NCBI GenBank assembly: GCA_944472155.2
Contig: OX235273.1
Location: 5,305,204 to 5,369,203, forward strand
DNA from: Trichobilharzia szidati
Lineage: Eukaryota > Platyhelminthes > Trematoda > Strigeidida > Schistosomatidae
Length of the DNA stretch: 64,000 nucleotides
Direction of reading: 5' to 3'
The number at the start of each line of letters is the position of its first letter. Within the stretch, counting starts at the first letter, position 1. The notes under the pieces are model-generated. The model searched no databases. It had not been told where the DNA came from and was given only the letters and a program-made list of their open reading frames with translations. The position numbers and the translations under genes were made by a program. This document shows, piece by piece, positions 10,160 to 21,949 of this stretch.

Positions 10160-11190
10160 CCTTTAGTTCCTAGAGGAACATAGGGCTTCAGCCGTGCGTC
10201 TCCATTGCGTTCGGTTCTCTGCTAGAGTTTTCACCTTGCTCCAGGCCTGCCCACATGCTTTCATCTCCTCTTCACATGATCTCCTCCAGGTCACCCTTGG
10301 ACGACCAACTCGTCGCTTCCCTTTCGGGTTCCACTCGAGGGCTTCTCTAGTGATGTCACTTGCTGGTTTCCTCAGAGTGTGGCCGATCCATCTCCATTTC
10401 TTCCTGCCTATTTGTTTCACAATTGGTTCCTGGTTGGTTCGCTCATTTCCAGAGATCTTTGTTGCTGATCCTTTCCGGCCATCTGATCTTGAGTATTGAG
10501 CGGAGACAACTGTAAATGAAGGTCTGTAGCTTGTTTGAGGTGCTCTTTGTGACACGCCAAGTCTCTGATCCGTATAGTAGCACTGACTTCACATTGGAGT
10601 TGAAAATCCCGATCTTATTTTTGACGCTAAATGATGTTGACCTCCACACAGACTTGAGAGTAATGAAAGCTTGCCTTGCTTTCCCGATCCTTGCTTTGAT
10701 ATCCTCGTCAGTTCCGCTGGCCTGTAGTTGAAACGATGCTTCCAAGGTAGGTAAAGGAGGTAGTTTCTTTCAGGTTCTTTCCATTTATGCTGATTGCTGT
10801 CTGTTGTTATTGCTGTGGCTGTTGGTGTTGGCCAGGGATCTTCATCACCTCCGTTTTCTCTATGTTCACCTGGAGTCCTATCTTTGATGCTTCTTCTATG
10901 GCCAACTTGTTACTTTTCACTTGCATATCTTCCAGTTTGTGGGAAATCAGACATATATCATCGGCGAAGTCCAGATCCTCCAAGTATTTTGTGTGTGTCC
11001 ATTTTATGCCTGTTTCCTCTTAGCCCACTGTTTGTCGCATTATCCAGTCTACTGCAATCAAGAAAATCATTGGCGATAGTAGGCAGCCAGCTTGTCTTAC
11101 TCCTGTCCTCACTTCGAAGGATTCCGTGAGTTTCCCGTTGTGGATTACTTGGCATGCAGCATTGTCGTACAGCTGTTGGATGAGATGTAT
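10160..11190 (-). pseudogene. RTE-like LINE, 3' half
   Basis: Minus strand. Near 11180-11040 is the end of the RT palm (TSHPTAV, then a damaged CLLSP-type block). Downstream, 10745-10443 encodes SGTDEDIKARIGKARQAF, VKSVLLYGSETW and LRSILKIRWPERISNKDLW. The frame 10555-10163 encodes KQIGRKKWRWIGHTLRKPAS, GKRRVGRPRVTWRR and a final CSSRN. The 3' end reads GAAGCCCTATGTTCCTCTAG and is followed by a simple AAT-type tail. It is 5' truncated with frameshifts. The relation to RTE/SR2-like elements is from remembered motif similarity. Confidence 0.75.
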
Positions 11191-11269
11191 AATTGTCGTA
11201 GCTTACATGAGAAGTATGACTCAATACAATTTTATGACAATTTCTGAAAATAATAATTGTATTTAGGCA

Positions 11270-11482
11270 TTGTGAGTAGCTTGTAGGGATTTGAATGATT
11301 GGTTACAGGATTTCATCAGGAGTTCAGATAGGTTAGAGAGCCAGTGGAAAACCGGAGAGTGTTGGACAGCTATTTCGTCAGCCTTGTTTGAGACTACTCA
11401 GAAGTACGCACCCAACACAGGGGGTTGAACCCAGGACTTTCTTGCTATAAGGCGAGCTCGTATACCACTAAGCCACTGGGGC
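11270..11482 (-). mobile_element. Family B SINE, minus half of a head-to-head pair
   Basis: Tail, diverged hammerhead-like block, box B (inverse of GGGTTCAACCCCC-type) and box A (inverse of CCCAGTGGCTTAGTGG) in order. It abuts a plus-strand copy at the head, so the pair forms an imperfect palindrome. Confidence 0.7.
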
Positions 11483-11483
11483 C

Positions 11484-11640
11484 AGAAGGTCCTGGGTTCA
11501 AGCCCCTGTGGTGGGTGCGTGCTGATGAAGAGTCCCAAACTAGAACGAAACAGCTGTCTGGCAGTACTCCGAGCTGGTTTTTCAATGGTTCACTAACCAA
11601 TGTCAGCTCATGATTAAGTCGTGTAACGAATCCTTTGATT
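11484..11640 (+). mobile_element. Family B SINE, plus half of a head-to-head pair
   Basis: Starts at GAAGGTCCTGGGTTCAAGCC (box B), continues through the hammerhead-like module at 11512-11571 and ends with the standard tail, with TCATGATTAAGTC close to the end. Confidence 0.7.
11512..11571 (+). ncRNA. Hammerhead-like module, family B
   Basis: GTGCTG (11519-11524) can pair with CAGTAC (one G-U). The next seven bases read ATGAAGA (C3 to A); an overlapping CTGATGA at 11522 is out of register with stem II. Stem II is GTCCCAAACTAGAAC (one broken pair), then GAAA, then CAGCTGTC. It is decayed but the layout is preserved. Confidence 0.45.
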
Positions 11641-11924
11641 TTTTAATAAATAAATAGAAGGTCTACTTTTTAACAGTTTAAGTAGTATCAAGAACAATTG
11701 TGTCCAACTGAATTATTCTGATACAAAAAATCGATAGAGAAGTGTCATTAGAACCGATTTAGAACCGCCTAGGATGAATCTATCAAGTGGATACACCATT
11801 ATTAGTTAGTCAGTCAAACCAACCAGCTGTTCTGAAATTCCTTCTTGATATTCAACTGATGATTGTAGGCATATCTCAACATAAAAATCTCAAATTCCAG
11901 TGAAGCTTTCATTATAAGCCAACA

Positions 11925-12075
11925 ATAGTTAGGAAATTATTGGAAACCATGGAGCACTGGACATTTTTTCCTCCTTAGTGAAACACAGTTCAAAAGTGCT
12001 CAACGATGGTTAAACTTAGGACCTTTAGACTGTGAGGCTAATCTTTTAGCCATTCATCAACTGGGGTGCCTGATG
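11925..12075 (-). mobile_element. Family B SINE, strongly diverged
   Basis: Recognisable as an inverted tail (ATTATTGGAAACCATGGAGC), remains of GAAACACAG and a head (inverse of GAATGGCTAAAAGATTAGCC). Confidence 0.45.
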
Positions 12076-12424
12076 TTTTTATTAATGAAGAAATGCACGT
12101 TGGAATGAATAAAAAATCTTTACAAAAACTCAGAACTCCAATAGAGATTAGAGCCTCTACTGAAATATCATTTGCTGGATTTATAGAAACATAAAGACTG
12201 GTTTGACAGGTGGATAGATTATTCCTAAACACACACACACGCATACACACAAATTCGTGTTGTTGGTGTCCTGTTGAGTCAGCATTTAATTCCGGCAAAG
12301 AACCATATTCTTTAGTCCTAGTGGACAGATTTAGATCAGCACCAAGGATTTGACAACCCTGATTCATTTACTGAGAAGTTTAACCAATTAATACACTGCT
12401 GGGAATTCTGCAGGGTTCAGTTAT

Positions 12425-12570
12425 ACTAAGAGTGCAGTGAAGCGATTTCAGAGATGTGGTTGGTTGTCTTAAGTGCTCGACGTTTATCCAGTAATGAGCC
12501 TCCGGTTCGAATCTTGCTTCATCTATTTCGGCTCAAACAACATGTAAGGATCATTAGCCCTCATAGAATA
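12425..12570 (+). mobile_element. Family E tRNA-like SINE fragment
   Basis: Contains GATGTGGTTGGTTGTCTTAA, TGCTCGACGTTTATCCAGTA and the box B CCGGTTCGAATCTTGC, then ATTTCGGCTCAAACAACATG and ATTAGCCCTC. The same order of motifs occurs at 29.94-30.06 kb. Confidence 0.5.
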
Positions 12571-12649
12571 AATATGGCTTATGGTTGAGTAGTTCTAACA
12601 AATCAAGCAACCTTCAGTGGAACGGTTTGAATTCCTCAAGATAAGATAA

Positions 12650-13400
12650 ATACTGACTGACTAACTGATTTCAGCACAGGACTTTGCACAGATGTGCAAC
12701 AGTTAGAGTTGCCAGTCTTCACACAAGGCAAGAGAAGAGAGTAAAGAGAGATTGAAAAGTTAAGGTGATAAACAGAAGTGTGAGTGACGGAAAGAAACAG
12801 AAATATGTAAGAATAATAGAGTTTTATAGAATGACTATGACAAATCACAAAGAGTGAAATCATATGAACCAGCCATTGAAAAAGACGATTTTGAGCCATA
12901 TCACAAATTGTCTCCAGTCTTCATTGGTTGGTTCTCACTATCATGAGGATCACAATCAGTCAGGAAGTTTAGAGTTCCCCACGTGACTCGCTGGCTTAAA
13001 CTAACTGTTGTGGATTTGATTGACTGAGGAAGCCATGTTTTGATTTTATCCCGACTAGCTCTGGTCCAACCTGATCCTATGTCAGCTATCGTTGCCCATC
13101 AAGGAAGGGGATGGCAAGTCACTATGCGTAATGAATATCCTAATCATCTTAGTCGATGTAACTTCCCAATGTCGTTGATTGATTTCTCTCCTTACCTTCC
13201 ACTCAACTCTTAATCAACTCAGTATTGCTCACTTTACTGTACCAATTAACACGGGGTATAGAAAGTAGACAGCGATGATCAAAGACAGCTAACTGGCCTT
13301 TTCATATTTTACAATTTCAATAGCCCTGTCACACTCACAGTGATAAACGAGGATGGACGGAACTGCTGAGTAGTACACGCGTCCTTTGAAGAAATACTGA
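12650..13400 (-). pseudogene. Second-family LINE, 3' fragment
   Basis: Minus strand, diverged but colinear with 4990-5860 and 40.85-41.6 kb. Landmarks in plus-strand orientation are GGACTTTGCACAGATGTGCA, TTGATTGACTGAGGAAGCCA, CCCATCAAGGAAGGGGATGG and GATCAAAGACAGCTAACTGG. Frames are heavily broken. Confidence 0.6.
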
Positions 13401-13584
13401 TAATCACACAACCCAATTCAAAGTGGGTTTAATACCTTCGAAATTTTGGTGCACAAGTTCTAAATTTTTAGTTTTTTGTCTTAATAGCCCATGTTACAAT
13501 TTCTGTCAATGTGATGTTTACAAATTTACTGATTTCCTATTATGTAAACAAGTTTATTTCAATCTGTGTTATTGGTGATGGTCG

Positions 13585-13587
<3 letters not shown>

Positions 13588-13625
<38 letters not shown>
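13588..13625. repeat. (TA)n microsatellite
   Basis: About 19 uninterrupted TA units. Confidence 0.95.
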
Positions 13626-13627
<2 letters not shown>

Positions 13628-14109
13628 GACATCTATCAAAACGACATATTAGGTAAATATCAATCCTTCAGTTAGCTTTATTAACACCAATTACTTCCCC
13701 CGCTTCCTCTCCCTTTTTTTCTTTTTCCTCTGAACAACATCATCTTCGATAGTATCACTGACAGATTGTCATTAAAATCAAAATGTGAACCATAAATCTT
13801 TACCTGGATTAGTTAGTTTAAACAAAATCGCGCGCGTGTTCAGTTGTGTCAGCTGGTCAAAAATCTTTAAAGATTTTAGTTTCGAATAAATTTAATTCAA
13901 TACAGTTCGATAGAATTTTTGTTGATTTAATGTGAAGGCGAAAGGATATAAAATGGAACGTTAGAAAGCAGTGATTTCAAAATCTCTTCAACGTAGAATA
14001 TGAACTACTAGTCATTCATCAGAGTTGCATGCGGGAGAGGGAGCGTCAGCGGAATATTTTAATATGAAAGTCTTTGACTTCGTTTCAAAAATTTGGAGTA
14101 AGGTATGTC

Positions 14110-15045
14110 ATGTGAACTGGATTATGAGTCAGACTGTGCGCTGGGAGTGAGAAAACAGGAATATGCTGGACCACCGATAAGAAGACGCTAGAAGATCTGG
14201 ATATCGCATGCGGATGATTTATGTCAAATGTCACGCAAACTCGAAGACTTACAGGTGAAAACCAACGAGTTGGCAGAAGAGCCAGGCAGCAAAAACAGGA
14301 CTCCAGGTGAACATAGACAAGACGGACGGAGGTGATGAAGATAACTAACTGACAGCATCAATAACCAGCACCAATCAACGGGAGAGATTTGAAAGAGGTT
14401 GCTACCTTCACTTATCTAGGAAGCACAATTTTAACCATTGCAGAACGGATAAAGATGTCAAAGCTAGTCAGGATTGGAAAAGCAAGATACACCTTCATCA
14501 AACTGGAACCAGTCTTGAAATATTCTGCACTCAGCCTACATAAAGAACAAGTTCTGATTTTTAACACCAGTGTTACTTCAGTTAATGCTTTTCCATATGG
14601 GTCAGAAACTTGGCACGCGTGTCAAGGAAAGCATTTACAACAGGCTAGTGCAGGCTTTTATCAACAGCTGCCCCCTTCTCTGGTTGGCTTCATACTGAAG
14701 ACGTAATGGACAGAAAGAGATAGAAACAAGAAACTGTGTAACAAACTAACCAGAAGCCTGTCGTTCAAAAAATATGCAAGAGAAAATGGAGATGAACCAC
14801 GCACACGCCACTGGGGAGACCGTCGAATGACATCGCATACCAGGCCATTGATCGAGTGGAACCCGAATGAGAAACAGCGAATGGGTTGTTAGAGTATGCC
14901 ATTGAGGAGATCATGTGAGGATGAGATGATAGATTATGAACAGTCGTGGAGCCAGTTAAAGAGGACCGCAGAAAATAGGAAAAAATGGAGACGTACCGCT
15001 GAAGTCCTATACTCCACTGGGAATCCAAGGGAACAATAATAATGC
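14110..15045 (+). pseudogene. RTE-like LINE, 3' portion
   Basis: Plus strand. An ADD-type motif C remnant lies near 14210 (GCATGCGGATGATTTATGTC). Then comes KLEDLQVKTNELAEEPGSKN in shifted frames, and 14389-14706 encodes KEVATFTYLGSTIL, RIGKARYTFIKLEPV and SVNAFPYGSETW. The 3' end carries GAAGTCCTATACTCCACTGG and an AATAATAAT tail at 15035-15045. Several frameshifts and stops are present. Confidence 0.7.
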
Positions 15046-17780
15046 AATCGTACTTCTAAGTCTTATCCAATCGTGTATCATGTCAGGTAACATTGTTTGG
15101 TTATGAAGATGACTCCTTGACATGCGTCTTACTTAGTTTTGTAAGCTCGATGCGAACTTAACTGATAAGTTATGACCAACCCCCATTAGCCGACAGCTGA
15201 CGTATATATGCATGCAATCACATATAACCCTCAAAGGTTTCATCCAGAGACGATGAAACTATTCTAACCCGGAATGCATATGTATGATGTCTGTTTACCA
15301 AAGTCCTTCAAGACTTTACATTTTGATTGACATGAGATGAAAGCCTAATTAGAATAGTTTCCAGGTTAGGTTTAATTGTTAAATGATACATTAGTAGATT
15401 AAGTGAACTGGTTAGTGGTGGAGGAAAAAGGCTGAATTCAGACACTTCTCTCGATTAAAACTTCATTTTTAATGACTCATAACGCCACATTAATCTGTTT
15501 TTTAGGTCCAACTTTGATTTTCATCTTTTAACTTTCTGTATCCTGTTTAGAACTGTAGTAAAACTGTCTTTTAAGGCGACTGTGAATTTCCTAACTGACA
15601 CCCAGTCAGTCTTCCAGTTGTTATAAAGTCGTCAGCGAACATTGTAATCTGATCTCACTTAGAAATTAAGCAGCACTTTTCTTCTCATGACTTATGGCTG
15701 GACTTATGCATATGTAATGTCCATTGAAATGTAACACAAAGGTTCTTCATTTTTACCTATGAATAGTGATTGGCAGAAAGTTAAAGATGCAGCTCATCGA
15801 TCTACTTACTGGGTCACAGGCTCGAAACCCACTCCGTCAACTACAGTATTCTCAACAAGGTATCAGTATGATGTTCATTACAGTTTGTAGTTTTCTGTAA
15901 AAATCTTTCTTCATTTCTTATTCCGCGTTGTTTGTAGCACTGGATAATAGTTATCTTTCTTCCTTCCTATTGAGTTGAATGTTGCTGTCATAATGCTGAA
16001 CGAAATCAGAATACCACTGCATTAGGGCTTTGACTGTCACTGGTTAAGTCATGACAACCACTTACCGAATCACTGTGCTCGTGGTTGTCGTCTGGATGGC
16101 CAGACCGCAGTAGATTACCAACTCTTCAGTTGACAGTTCTGACAGTCCACATCCATTCCATTTACTGTCGCAGATTGCCAGAAGTTCTTTGCCATATTTT
16201 CCTATTTCTTAGGCTACATGAACTGCTTTCCCAGCTTCTCACATTGTACTTACATTCCACGTCTTCATTCTTATTCTCACTTTCGTAGAGAAAGGACAAA
16301 TCGGCAGGCTAGCTGGCTTTCCCCAGCCCGCTGTGTCATTTTGCCTCTCCGACTCCAGCGAAGAATACTTTTGTTTTTTTTAATATTTTGTATTTTTGAT
16401 ATATTCCTTGTACGCTGAAGTTTCTGCAACAGTTTGAATTGTTTTCTGGGGTAGGGTCGCTAGCCCCACGCCCAACCATCCCTCATTCCCTGGCCTGGGA
16501 CCAGCTAGAAAACTAGCCAGTTCTTAATGATGTCAGTTCATGGTCTGACTTGAATTCAGCCGAATCCCTACAGTCTAACCTAATACCCGCTGGGTGGAGC
16601 TTCTAGATTTCTATTTGGAAGTCTTCATCAGTGGGTTTCACTACAGTTGAATATGAGAATACATAAGTGCCGATGACATTCGGGTAGCTGTTGTGGCATA
16701 TAGTATAAAATGATAGAGGTTCAAATTCATGAGGTATTGAATTCCGTTGCAGAGTAGTAGCCCGCTCGTCAATAAACTCGTCCTAGAAGCTGACGATTCT
16801 AGGGACAGTGTGGTTTAGGGAAACAGCTGTCCAGTACTCTATGGTTTTCACTCTCTGTCCAACTGATTTGAAATCGATGAAATCATCAGCGGATCAGCAA
16901 AGATCGTTAACCCATTTTTGGCTACTAGTCCCAGTTACAGGATAATCATCTGTGTACTGTCTATGCCTTAGGCTTTTTTCCAAACATATGTTTTATAACT
17001 TATTGTGTAGATATATTACGTCATTTATTAGAGTGGTCTTATTTAGTTACCCATGATAGTGAATAGCACTCGTGTTTGGAAGTCGATATAACAATAATAA
17101 TAATAACAATAGTAGAAGTGACGATGAATGTATATAATAAATTATGCTGAAAAATATCCCTGAAAAATTAAAATTACAATCAGACAAATTTGACTCATTT
17201 GAGGACAGAATTACGTCTTCTTTTCCTTCTTCTTACTATTGCTGTTCTGGGAAAAACAAAGTACATACATCACTATTCTTAGTTCTGTCCTAAAACAGAG
17301 CCTTAATCTCGTGTTCTTGTTTTTTCGGGTGTTCCATCTCCCCACTATGTCATTCAACGTGATGTACTATAACTACTACTGCTTAACATCTAAACTGGCC
17401 CTACTACTTCTACTTACCAACTACTGTGTAATCAGTCCCCCTCACCGCCAGTTTTTCCTCTCAGTTTATCTTCCGAATTCGTTTTTACTCCAACTACAAA
17501 GTGAACATCACTCAAATACAAAATGATGTTGTAGTCTAGATTCACTTGAAAATTCAGTCTATATGACGTCAGCTATTCGGTAGGAAGAAAACGATAAAAA
17601 GAGTGAGAGAAAGTGGGGCGAGGTGGAGAAAGAAGGATAAGGACTTTGTGTCCGACTAAGTGAACAAACCTAGTTTATTCGATTTTTTCATATTTTTGTT
17701 ATTGTCTGAAAAATTGAACATGCCTGTAGCGCATATAGGCATACACATCACACTATATTTTATTTTTCTGCGTATTTTTT
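15046..17780. other. Long spacer with small repeat fragments
   Basis: Mostly unrecognised AT-rich DNA. At 16440-16500 a GGGTAGGGTCGCTAGCCCCA stretch resembles the family D/LINE 3' region. At 16500-16590 and 16800-16880 short family B tail and hammerhead-block pieces remain (GGAAACAGCTGTCCAGTACT). Open frames near 16.1-16.4 and 17.2-17.5 kb show no domain. Confidence 0.4.
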
Positions 17781-17799
17781 TTATCCAAGTTTCAATCGT

Positions 17800-17936
17800 G
17801 GACTGATATCAGTTAGAGAACCATCAAAAATCGATGGGAGAGTACTGAACAGCTATATCTTCCGATTAGTTTGGGACTCATTATCAGTATTCACCCATTT
17901 GGGTTCGAACCCAAGGCCTTTCTTCAGCAACATATC
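17800..17936 (-). mobile_element. Family B SINE fragment
   Basis: Tail through box B (inverse of TGGGTTCGAACCCAAATGG), then broken by an RTE-like LINE at 17937. The abrupt junction (CTTTCTTCAGC to AACATATCTC) marks one insertion boundary. Confidence 0.65.
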
Positions 17937-18990
17937 TCCATTTTGTTCTATTCTCTGCGGTTCTCTTAAGCTGGTATCAATACTGCCCATAGTGTCTCAT
18001 CTCCTCACATGATTTCCTCCATGTCACACTCGGGTTCCATTCCAGCACTGGTCTGGCTCACTATGTCATCCGGCGGTCTTCTCAGTGTCTGCCCGATCCA
18101 TCTCCATTTTCTTCGGAATATTTGTTGTGCAACAGATTCTTGATTAGTTTGTTTCTTGAGTTTCTTGTTTGCCGATTCTTTCCAACAGGTCGTCTGGTCT
18201 CCAATATGGGGCCAGTAAAGGCAGCTGCTGATAACGGTCCATAGTGGCCCGTTGTAAAGGCTTTACTTGACGCGCCAGCCAAGTTTCTGTCCCATATAGG
18301 AGAACTGAATTCATTTACATTGAAACTGAAAATCTGATACTTGTTCTTTAAGCTTGCTGAATGCAGATTAATTCCAATCTGGTTTCAGGTTGATGAAGGT
18401 GTATCTCACCTTTCCGATTCCGCCTGACCTTGATATCTTCATCCTTTCCGCCTGCAGCTGAAATAGTGGTACCATGAGGTTGTTGTTATTCTTGGCTGGT
18501 TATCTTCACCACCTCCGTCTTCTATATGTTCATTTGGAGTCCTGTCTTTGCTGCCAACCTCTTCAGCCAGTTTGTTGGTTTTACTCCTGTCGGTCTTTGA
18601 GTTTGTGTGACATTCGACATATATCATCCAGATGCGATAACCAGATCTTCTAGAGTCTTCTTATCGGTGATTCAGCATATTCCCGTCTTCTCACTTCCAA
18701 GGCGCATTCTTCTGTATAATCCATTCCACCGAAATTGGAAATATCATCGGTGATAATAGTGGGCAGCCTGTTATTACTCCTGTCTTCAATTCCAATTCTT
18801 TGCAGAGTTTTCCGCTGTGGATCACTTGACACGTGGCACTGTCACATAACCAGCTGTTGACTGAGATTAAAAAAAAGATTTGCGGCAAAATGCTCCATAG
18901 TGTTGGAGTAGTCTACAAATATCTTCATGGTCGACGCTGTCGATAAAGTTGAGGTGGAGAGAGATGTGACTGCCATTCTATACTCTAGCT
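17937..18990 (-). pseudogene. RTE-like LINE, 3' half
   Basis: Minus strand, same order as 10.16-11.19 kb. From right to left: VDHEDI-type motif A remnant, NSWLCDSATCQVIHSGKLCK, DWIIQKNAPW, a SNKLAEEV stretch, and a C-terminal IGRTL-type block near 18100. The extreme 3' tail is missing, because the fragment joins a family B SINE at 17937. Many frameshifts. Confidence 0.65.
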
Positions 18991-19059
18991 GATGCTTTAT
19001 CGCTCACTGTATGACTTGCAAATGCCTTATTTCTTTCTCATCCTCAATCCATTTAAGTA

Positions 19060-19570
19060 ATCATGAGAATCAAAATCAATCGAAGAGGCTATAAAGTTAC
19101 ATAGAGTGAGATGGCTAGGTCGCGTACTGCGCATGCCTAATCATCGCCTACCCCTCCCGACGGGCATTACTAGCTGATATAGGTGCAGGTTGGAAAAGAG
19201 TAAGTGGTGGCCAAACAAAAACATGGCCTCATCAATCCATGAAATCCTTGACAGTTAAACTGAGTCAGGTAGGGAGATGCAGACTTCCTGGTTGGGGCCC
19301 TCGGGACTCTAAGAATCAATGGTGTCTGGAGACAATAGGTGACATGGCTCAAAATCGTTGTCAATGGCTTACGCAAATTTATTCAGTCTCTGTAATCTTT
19401 CATATTCCTTTCTACCATTACTCATTCTGTTTCACTCTTATACTTGTCAAAACTCTGTTGATTCCCTTCACTCATTTTCTTGTCTACCTTTGTGTGCTAT
19501 TTGGAACGTGGCAACTCGAATTGCTGCACTTCGGTGCCAAGTTTTATGTTGAATCCAGACAGAGAGACAG
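19060..19570 (+). pseudogene. Second-family LINE, 3' fragment
   Basis: Plus strand. The frame 19239-19604 encodes MKSLTVKLSQVGRCRLPGW, then ETIGDMAQNRCQWLTQIYSV, and a tail GAKFYVESRQRDRI. Upstream nucleotides encode the WLGRVLRMPNHRLP region in another frame. It is 5' truncated. Confidence 0.7.
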
Positions 19571-19639
19571 AATCATGAGAATTCAGGTGATGCTGAAATG
19601 TTGAACTCTATAGCTTATAGGAATCTAATTGATTTCATA

Positions 19640-19755
19640 TATGATGACGGACTGATATCAATTAGGGAACCACTGAAAATGACAGCAGTGAACAACGGCT
19701 GTTTCATCCCACTTTGGGACTCTTCAGCACTAAGCATCCATCACACCATAGAGCC
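19640..19755 (-). mobile_element. Family B SINE fragment
   Basis: Inverted tail (GGACTGATATCAATTAGGGA) and a hammerhead-like block at 19690-19735. The head is lost. Confidence 0.6.
19690..19735 (-). ncRNA. Hammerhead-like core, family B
   Basis: Minus strand: CTGAAGA (19721-19727) matches CUGANGA. Stem II GTCCCAAAGTGGGAT forms 5 bp (one G-U) with a short loop, and GAAA follows directly. The stem III and stem I 3' strands are diverged, so this copy is probably inactive, but the core itself is consensus. Confidence 0.55.
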
Positions 19756-19996
19756 GAAAACCCTTAAATTTCGTGGCAAGATTAATTAATTGGCATATGT
19801 TATTGATGAGTCACTCGTACATGAAAGCAGTGAGGTACGTTTTGAGTATTTAGGTCACCTTGATCTGATTATTGATCATTGTAGATCGATTCGAATGTCC
19901 TACAGTTAGTGACATTAGCAAGCAGTAATAATAATAAAGATATAACAGCGAATAGAATATCAACTAAAATTAGGAAAATTTCACAAAAATTCTGGA

Positions 19997-20863
19997 TTAT
20001 TCAAACCTGGATGGCCAAGGTAATGATAATGACTGAACTAACTTCTTTTGGGTGCATAAATTAGGCTTATTAATATGAATCCCCACAGCCTCAGCAATAC
20101 TTAGAAGTCGAACTCTTAAAGCGAAATTGAGATTCGTAGGTATGCGGTAAATGACCCTGAAAGCATGATTAACGTCAATCTTGTGTTCTGTCTCCACAAG
20201 ATGCGCCAGAATAGCGCTGCGAATAGATTTTGTTTGACCTTTGCTTAACCAGATAGGGTGATGTTCGGAAATTCGACGAGAAACACGCCTTATTGTACGG
20301 CCTATGTAACTGGCTCCACAGGAGCAGTTAAATTGGTATATACACATGGAAGAGGCGAAATTAGGCAGTTTGTCTTTTATTCCCGAACGCAGAAGAGGAG
20401 TGGTTTTAAAGATACAGCGTAATTCAGCAGCAGGGAATGCTCTTTTTACCGCATTTCTGAGGCGATGTGTTAGTATCTCACTTGTGTTGTCTCCTAGGAA
20501 CTGCATCTGTAAGAACAAGGCTTTCTTAGGAACTGTTGGTAACTTTGACTGTTTTGGTTTTAGATTCATATTCTTATCAATAAACTTTTCGGGATAAGCA
20601 TTCTCACTTAGCAACCGTTTAATATTGTTAAGCTCCTCGTCAAGACATTCATCCGAGCAAATCTCTCTTGCTCTGTGGACCAAGCACTTTATTAGATTGA
20701 GTTTGTATTTCAAGGGCACAAAGCTGAGAAAATGTGTGTACTGGCCCGTTGATGTAGGTTTTCTATAAACACTTCTTCTTATTGTGCCATCCTCTAGCCT
20801 AAACCATAGCGATATTTCTTCTGAAACTGTACACTGTATAAATACATTGAAACAAGTGTACAT
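19997..20863 (-). pseudogene. PLE protein fragment, group P1: RT C-terminus plus GIY-YIG endonuclease
   Basis: A 288-codon open frame, the longest clean P1 fragment. Residues 20-45 (EDGTIRRSVYRKPTSTGQYT) are the region after RT motif D/E. Residues 60-150 are the linker (CSDECLDEELNNI, PTVPKKALF). Residues 174-210 are the GIY-YIG nuclease core: CIYQFNCSCGASYIGRT, with I-Y at 175-176 and Y-I-G at 186-188. The tail is IAEAVGIHINKPNLC. A complete PLE would have a full RT upstream; it is missing, and the first ~19 residues look non-homologous. The called start is therefore only the first in-frame ATG. Such proteins prime and integrate PLE RNA; this copy cannot. Confidence 0.8.
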
Positions 20864-21170
20864 ATATATACAAATATCTCTTTGTGTAGTACAGAGTATT
20901 TCATTACAGAAATACCTAAAAACACCATAGTCCGATTAAGCAGTTAAACAGATAAACTATCTGTTAGAACAATTTTTCATCAGCCTAATAATACATAGTG
21001 TATTTTATTGATTTAATCACTTGGAATAGAACAGATCTAATTCCTATTCACACCTTTTTGCAGGTGCACTGATCGATACTTTGGTACTTTATCTTTTATG
21101 GTGTCAGATAAAAAGAGTTGTAGACAATATCCAGCTTCTTCAAACTCTGCACACTCTTGCACAGTTGCAC

Positions 21171-21200
21171 CTACACACACACCCACACACACGCACACAC
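21171..21200. repeat. (CA)n-rich tract
   Basis: Imperfect CA repeat. Confidence 0.85.
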
Positions 21201-21461
21201 GAATAAACGTGTAAATATACACTTGCTTACAAGCCTATCACACATCTATCTATCTATGGAATATGATACCATCAATAAATGTTCTTCTTTCTTCATTTTA
21301 TTCCTTGTTGTTCTGAATGTTTATCATTCTTGATGATTAATCTTCATTGTGTATTATAAATGTTAACATTATCCATCAGTAGAGAGAGAAGGAATGAGAA
21401 GCTTAGAAAGTGAGGGAAAGGGATAGTGTGTGTTGCGTTGTGTTGTGTTTTATAGCAGAAG

Positions 21462-21680
21462 TTGGAATTCATGGGCTGTCGATTAGATTGGGTCCCAGTG
21501 GCTTAATGGTATACAAGTTTCCTCGCCTTCTGATTGGAAGACCGTGGGTTTGAACCTCCGCGAAGTGCCTACTCCTGACGAGTTCGAAAGCAGGATACGT
21601 GAAACATCTGTCCAGTACTTCATTAATGGTTTTCCAATGGTTCTGTAACCGATGTCAGCTCATGATGAAGTCCTGTACAT
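21462..21680 (+). mobile_element. Family B SINE, near full length
   Basis: Starts at GGAATTCATGGGCTG, box A CCCAGTGGCTTAATGG, box B TGGGTTTGAACCTCC, then CTGACGA in a scrambled hammerhead block and the tail GATGTCAGCTCATGATGAAG. Confidence 0.75.
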
Positions 21681-21689
21681 ATAAATGTC

Positions 21690-21890
21690 CAAATCAAGTT
21701 CACTTTTAACAGTTTGAAAAAATTTTTGGCATTGGATACATAATATTTATTATTATTAGAAAACATTTTTGTATTTCCCGATGAATGAATGAAAAACAAA
21801 ACGGTATCGCCATTTTTACTGATGTTTCACTGATTAAAACGCTGTTAATAGCTTTATCAAAATGATATTAAACCAAAATCAATAATATAT
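21690..21890 (-). repeat. PLE P4 terminal region, inverted copy
   Basis: Reverse complement of the 4.0/56.6 kb sequence. It contains ATGAATGAATGAAAAACAAA and AGTTCACTTTTAACAGTTTG. Confidence 0.6.
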
Positions 21891-21949
21891 ATGAGTCAAC
21901 GGAGAGATCTCTTTTCATGACTTCATAACTTTAGGGGATTTATATATCA

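Noticed and set aside
10194..11129. Plus-strand ORFs rich in hydrophobic residues
   Set aside because: They are antisense shadows of the RTE-like LINE on the minus strand.
16085..16418. Overlapping plus-strand ORFs as genes
   Set aside because: Leu/Ser-rich translations of pyrimidine-rich DNA without domains.
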